NCBI RefSeq assembly: GCF_002150735.1
Contig: NZ_MUKA01000213.1
Coordinates: 1-59,046 of the forward strand
Source: Streptomyces africanus
GTDB lineage: Bacteria; Actinomycetota; Actinomycetes; Streptomycetales; Streptomycetaceae
Length of the DNA stretch: 59,046 nt
Reading direction: 5' to 3'
Part shown: positions 58,997-59,046 of the stretch, one piece after another
Numbering within the stretch: the stretch's first letter is position 1
How the letters are laid out: each line of letters opens with the position of its first letter
Made by a program: the position numbers and the translations under genes
Notes under the pieces: generated by a model
The model's database searches: none
What the model saw: the letters and a program-made list of their open reading frames with translations, nothing else
Told to the model about the DNA's origin: nothing

Positions 58997-59046
58997 GCCG
59001 ACGCCTGGTCCCAGCAGGAGTACTTCGCCGCCGGCATGTCGGTGGG
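58977..59046. repeat. Fold-back inverted repeat at window end
   Basis: 21-bp perfect arms at 58977-58997 and 59026-59046 with a 28-nt centre. The plus strand from 58997 to 59046 reads in the sense direction of malQ (ADAWSQQEYFAAGMSVG), the opposite of the gene just before it. Confidence 0.85.

Noticed and set aside
58997..59046. Upstream extension of the malQ frame through the window end
   Set aside because: The added residues (HRHAGGEVLLLG...) do not resemble MalQ, while the opposite strand there does; the frame crosses an inversion.

Overview
The window is 59 kb of very GC-rich DNA with densely packed genes, many GTG starts, strong GC hairpin terminators and paralogous ECF sigma/anti-sigma pairs. 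Together with a mycothiol-dependent nitroreductase-type protein, an SodF-type superoxide dismutase behind a Nur box, TAT signals and actinobacterial-style leader peptides, this points to a Streptomyces chromosome. Most of the backbone looks like core chromosome (bioY, sodF, asd, two pepN paralogues, malQ), into which accessory blocks have been set.

Layout: 1-2.0 kb, start of a Ser/Thr kinase, a secreted LPXTG-like protein and bioY. 2.3-8.8 kb, a sulfur-scavenging locus: two short leader ORFs (one ending in a Cys cluster), a ROK regulator, a sulfonate ABC transporter, an FMN-dependent monooxygenase and a TauD-type dioxygenase. 8.9-11.8 kb, an amino-acid permease, sodF and a phosphoglycerate-mutase-like phosphatase. 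11.8-24.6 kb, a carbohydrate or polyol locus: divergent FGGY kinase plus phosphatase against a long operon of solute-binding protein, two permeases, ATPase, DeoR regulator, second ATPase, 2-hydroxyacid dehydrogenase, second FGGY kinase, glycerophosphodiesterase and a small zinc-ribbon protein. An IS605-type tnpB element sits inside this operon. 24.6-30.8 kb, nitroreductase-like protein, pepN, a DUF559-like protein and sigK/rskA.

30.8-39.7 kb on the minus strand is a compact six-gene nonribosomal peptide locus: a carrier/membrane/hexapeptide protein resembling the C-terminal part of poly-epsilon-lysine synthetase (Pls), an A-T synthetase with a degenerate condensation remnant, a TauD/SyrP-type dioxygenase, SbnB and SbnA (2,3-diaminopropionate supply) and a phosphopantetheinyl transferase. 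It looks self-contained for making a diaminopropionate-derived peptide or homopolymer. This is the most interesting system here.

39.9-59 kb holds a serine hydrolase, a metallophosphoesterase, a Nudix protein, a 1,098-residue subtilase, a second ECF sigma/anti-sigma pair, asd, a second pepN, and three small regulator/efflux or enzyme pairs (ArsR, MarR-EamA, TetR-FAD monooxygenase). Each of the last three has visible operator repeats, including a striking 14-bp-period array before the TetR gene. The last 70 bp is a fold-back inverted repeat inside malQ, which suggests a contig-end chimera. Gene calls are from reading translations by eye. Family names are therefore recognition-based and no database search was run.
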